Source of the DNA: Clostridia bacterium | Lineage (GTDB): Bacteria; Bacillota; Clostridia; Oscillospirales; CAG-272 | Direction: 5' to 3' | Length of the DNA stretch: 14,695 nucleotides | NCBI GenBank assembly: GCA_017452565.1 | Contig: JAFTMF010000097.1 | Span: 1 to 14,695, forward strand | Shown here: piece after piece, positions 13,796 to 14,695 of the stretch | Layout of the letters: every line of letters starts with the position of its first letter | Numbering within the stretch: the first letter of the stretch is position 1 | Position numbers and translations under genes: made by a program | The notes under the pieces: model-generated | Told to the model about the DNA's origin: nothing | The model's input: the letters and a program-made list of their open reading frames with translations, nothing else | Database searches by the model: none

Positions 13796-14458
13796 ATGAT
13801 TTTAAGTGAAAAAGAAACGCTGCTGGCCTATCGCTGTCCCAAATGCGGTGCCGGCGTGCTGAGTATGATGGGCATTTTCTCTCTGTCGGGCGATATGCTC
13901 AAGCTCAAATGCTCCTGCGGTGAGAGCGAGCTCTCCATCCAGCGCCAGCCCGACGGCAAGATCCGTCTGTCGGTGCCCTGCATCGTGTGCGCAAAGCCTC
14001 ACGTCTATCTGCTGGGACAAAACAGCTTTGTCCGCAGAGCGGGCGGAGACGTGTTCCGTCTGTCCTGCCCCTACACAGGACTGGATCTCTGCTTTGTAGG
14101 CGAAAAGGACGCCGTGCAGGATGCCATTCAGGAAGCTGACAACGCACTCCTTGCCCTGATGCGGGACGCAGGGCTGGAGGATATCGAAGAGCTCCATCAG
14201 GGCGATGAGATGCTGGAAGCCCGGGAGCAGGATCCGCAGGTTGCCGACACCATCCGCTACGCCATCCGTGAGCTGGACGATGAGGGCAAGATCACCTGCA
14301 ACTGTCAGAACAACGCCATTGCAGATTATCAGTTCCGTCTTCACGACGGCGAGCTCACCGTTTGGTGCGAGGAATGCGGCGCATCGGTGAATATGGTGAT
14401 GGCAGGCGTGACCATGGCCGAGGACTTCCTCCAAAGAGACTCGCTGGAGCTGAAATAA
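13796..14458 (+). CDS. Cysteine-rich cytoplasmic protein with duplicated zinc-ribbon-like module
   Basis: I do not recognise this 220-residue protein. AAGGAGG lies 8 bases before the ATG, inside the end of the upstream gene. Twelve cysteines fall in six pairs: CPKC (14, 17), CSC (39, 41), CIVC (62, 65), 91 and 99, CNC (168, 170) and CEEC (191, 194). The segments 39-65 and 168-194 share the same spacing, C-x-C, 20 residues, C-x-x-C, and similar intervening pattern (charged, then GE/GK-L), so they look like two copies of one zinc-binding unit. An acidic helical stretch (about 102-160) links them. No membrane helix or signal is seen. Metal binding is inferred from the cysteines. A structural or regulatory role with the coupled membrane protein is possible. 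Confidence 0.8.
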   Translation: MILSEKETLLAYRCPKCGAGVLSMMGIFSLSGDMLKLKCSCGESELSIQRQPDGKIRLSVPCIVCAKPHVYLLGQNSFVRRAGGDVFRLSCPYTGLDLCFVGEKDAVQDAIQEADNALLALMRDAGLEDIEELHQGDEMLEAREQDPQVADTIRYAIRELDDEGKITCNCQNNAIADYQFRLHDGELTVWCEECGASVNMVMAGVTMAEDFLQRDSLELK

Positions 14459-14475
14459 TTTTCGAGACGGTTGGA

Positions 14476-14502
14476 ACCGAATTTGGCAATCTCCATATGA
14501 TA
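14476..14502 (+). promoter_or_regulatory. Candidate sigma-K type sporulation promoter
   Basis: AC (14476-14477), a 16-base spacer and CATATGATA (14494-14502) match the Bacillus sigma-K pattern AC-N16/17-CATANNNTA. No TTGACA/TATAAT promoter is seen in the 96-base gap. A hairpin (GAGAGG 14509-14514 with CCTCTC 14520-14525) lies in the leader. Confidence 0.35.
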
Positions 14503-14554
14503 GTAGAGGAGAGGGAAATCCTCTCACTGCTCAAAGTTCAAGGAGATTTAAAAT

Positions 14555-14695
14555 ATGGGTTGCTTCTGCAATATTTTCGAGAATTCCACCGTGTGGCTGA
14601 TCATCATCGCGCTGATCCTGCTCTTCTTCTTCTGCGGCAACGAGGGCTGCGGATGCTATAACCCCGTCGCTAACGGCAACGGCTGTGGCTGCGGC
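14555..14695 (+). CDS. Small cysteine/glycine-rich membrane peptide, cut by the window edge
   Basis: AAGGAG (14540-14545) lies 9 bases before an ATG at 14555, and the frame is open to the edge (47 codons seen). The visible part starts MGCFCNIFENSTVW, continues with one hydrophobic helix (about residues 13-27, LIIIALILLFFFCG), and then a Cys/Gly/Asn-rich tail (GCGCYNPV... GCGCG). Eight cysteines are visible. Small peptides with one helix plus a Gly/Cys-rich flank occur among spore and envelope proteins of Firmicutes, but I cannot assign a family. The sigma-K-like promoter upstream would fit late mother-cell expression. Confidence 0.65.
   Translation, partial: MGCFCNIFENSTVWLIIIALILLFFFCGNEGCGCYNPVANGNGCGCG

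Overview
The window looks like chromosomal DNA of a Gram-positive, Clostridia-type bacterium (Firmicutes), probably from the Oscillospiraceae/Ruminococcaceae side and perhaps a gut species. The evidence is a T-box-controlled trpS, an IreB gene, AGGAGG-type ribosome binding sites, TTGACA/TATAAT promoters with 17-nt spacers, a PadR/DUF1700-like/DUF4097 operon, and short palindromic intergenic repeats of the kind common in that group. The lineage is inferred from gene families; no marker sequence was compared.

Layout. 1-102 is the tail of an M13-type metallopeptidase. 113-457 is a MITE-like element with inverted ends that ends in a terminator. 518-2845 (+) is an operon of a PadR repressor, a polytopic membrane protein and a DUF4097 protein, with a clear promoter and a probable autoregulatory operator. 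2907-7420 (-) holds typA, then a PhoP-like response regulator and a PhoR-like sensor kinase; candidate PHO boxes lie between typA and the regulator. 7421-8028 is a long intergenic stretch filled with nested palindromes. 8029-11147 (+) holds a small unknown gene, then ireB, ribF and a DacA-like protein, ending in a bidirectional terminator. 11206-12816 (-) is promoter, T-box leader, trpS and a DUF1294 membrane protein. 12902-14695 (+) starts from a promoter divergent to trpS and holds a single-pass membrane protein, a cysteine-rich protein with a duplicated Cys module, and a cysteine-rich membrane peptide cut by the window edge.

Main oddities. (1) The DacA-like protein has lost all three penicillin-binding-protein catalytic motifs (SxxK is TAVK, SxN is KSN, KTG is ING), so it is probably a pseudoenzyme. 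(2) The typA reading frame runs 68 codons past the normal family end, through a palindromic repeat and through an apparent intrinsic terminator, so its transcripts may lack a stop codon. (3) Six hairpins of one family, with compensatory stem changes, occur in two distant intergenic regions, twice as pairs separated by one base. (4) The last peptide is preceded by a good match to a sigma-K promoter, hinting at a sporulation role. No defence system, CRISPR array, phage or transposase gene is visible.
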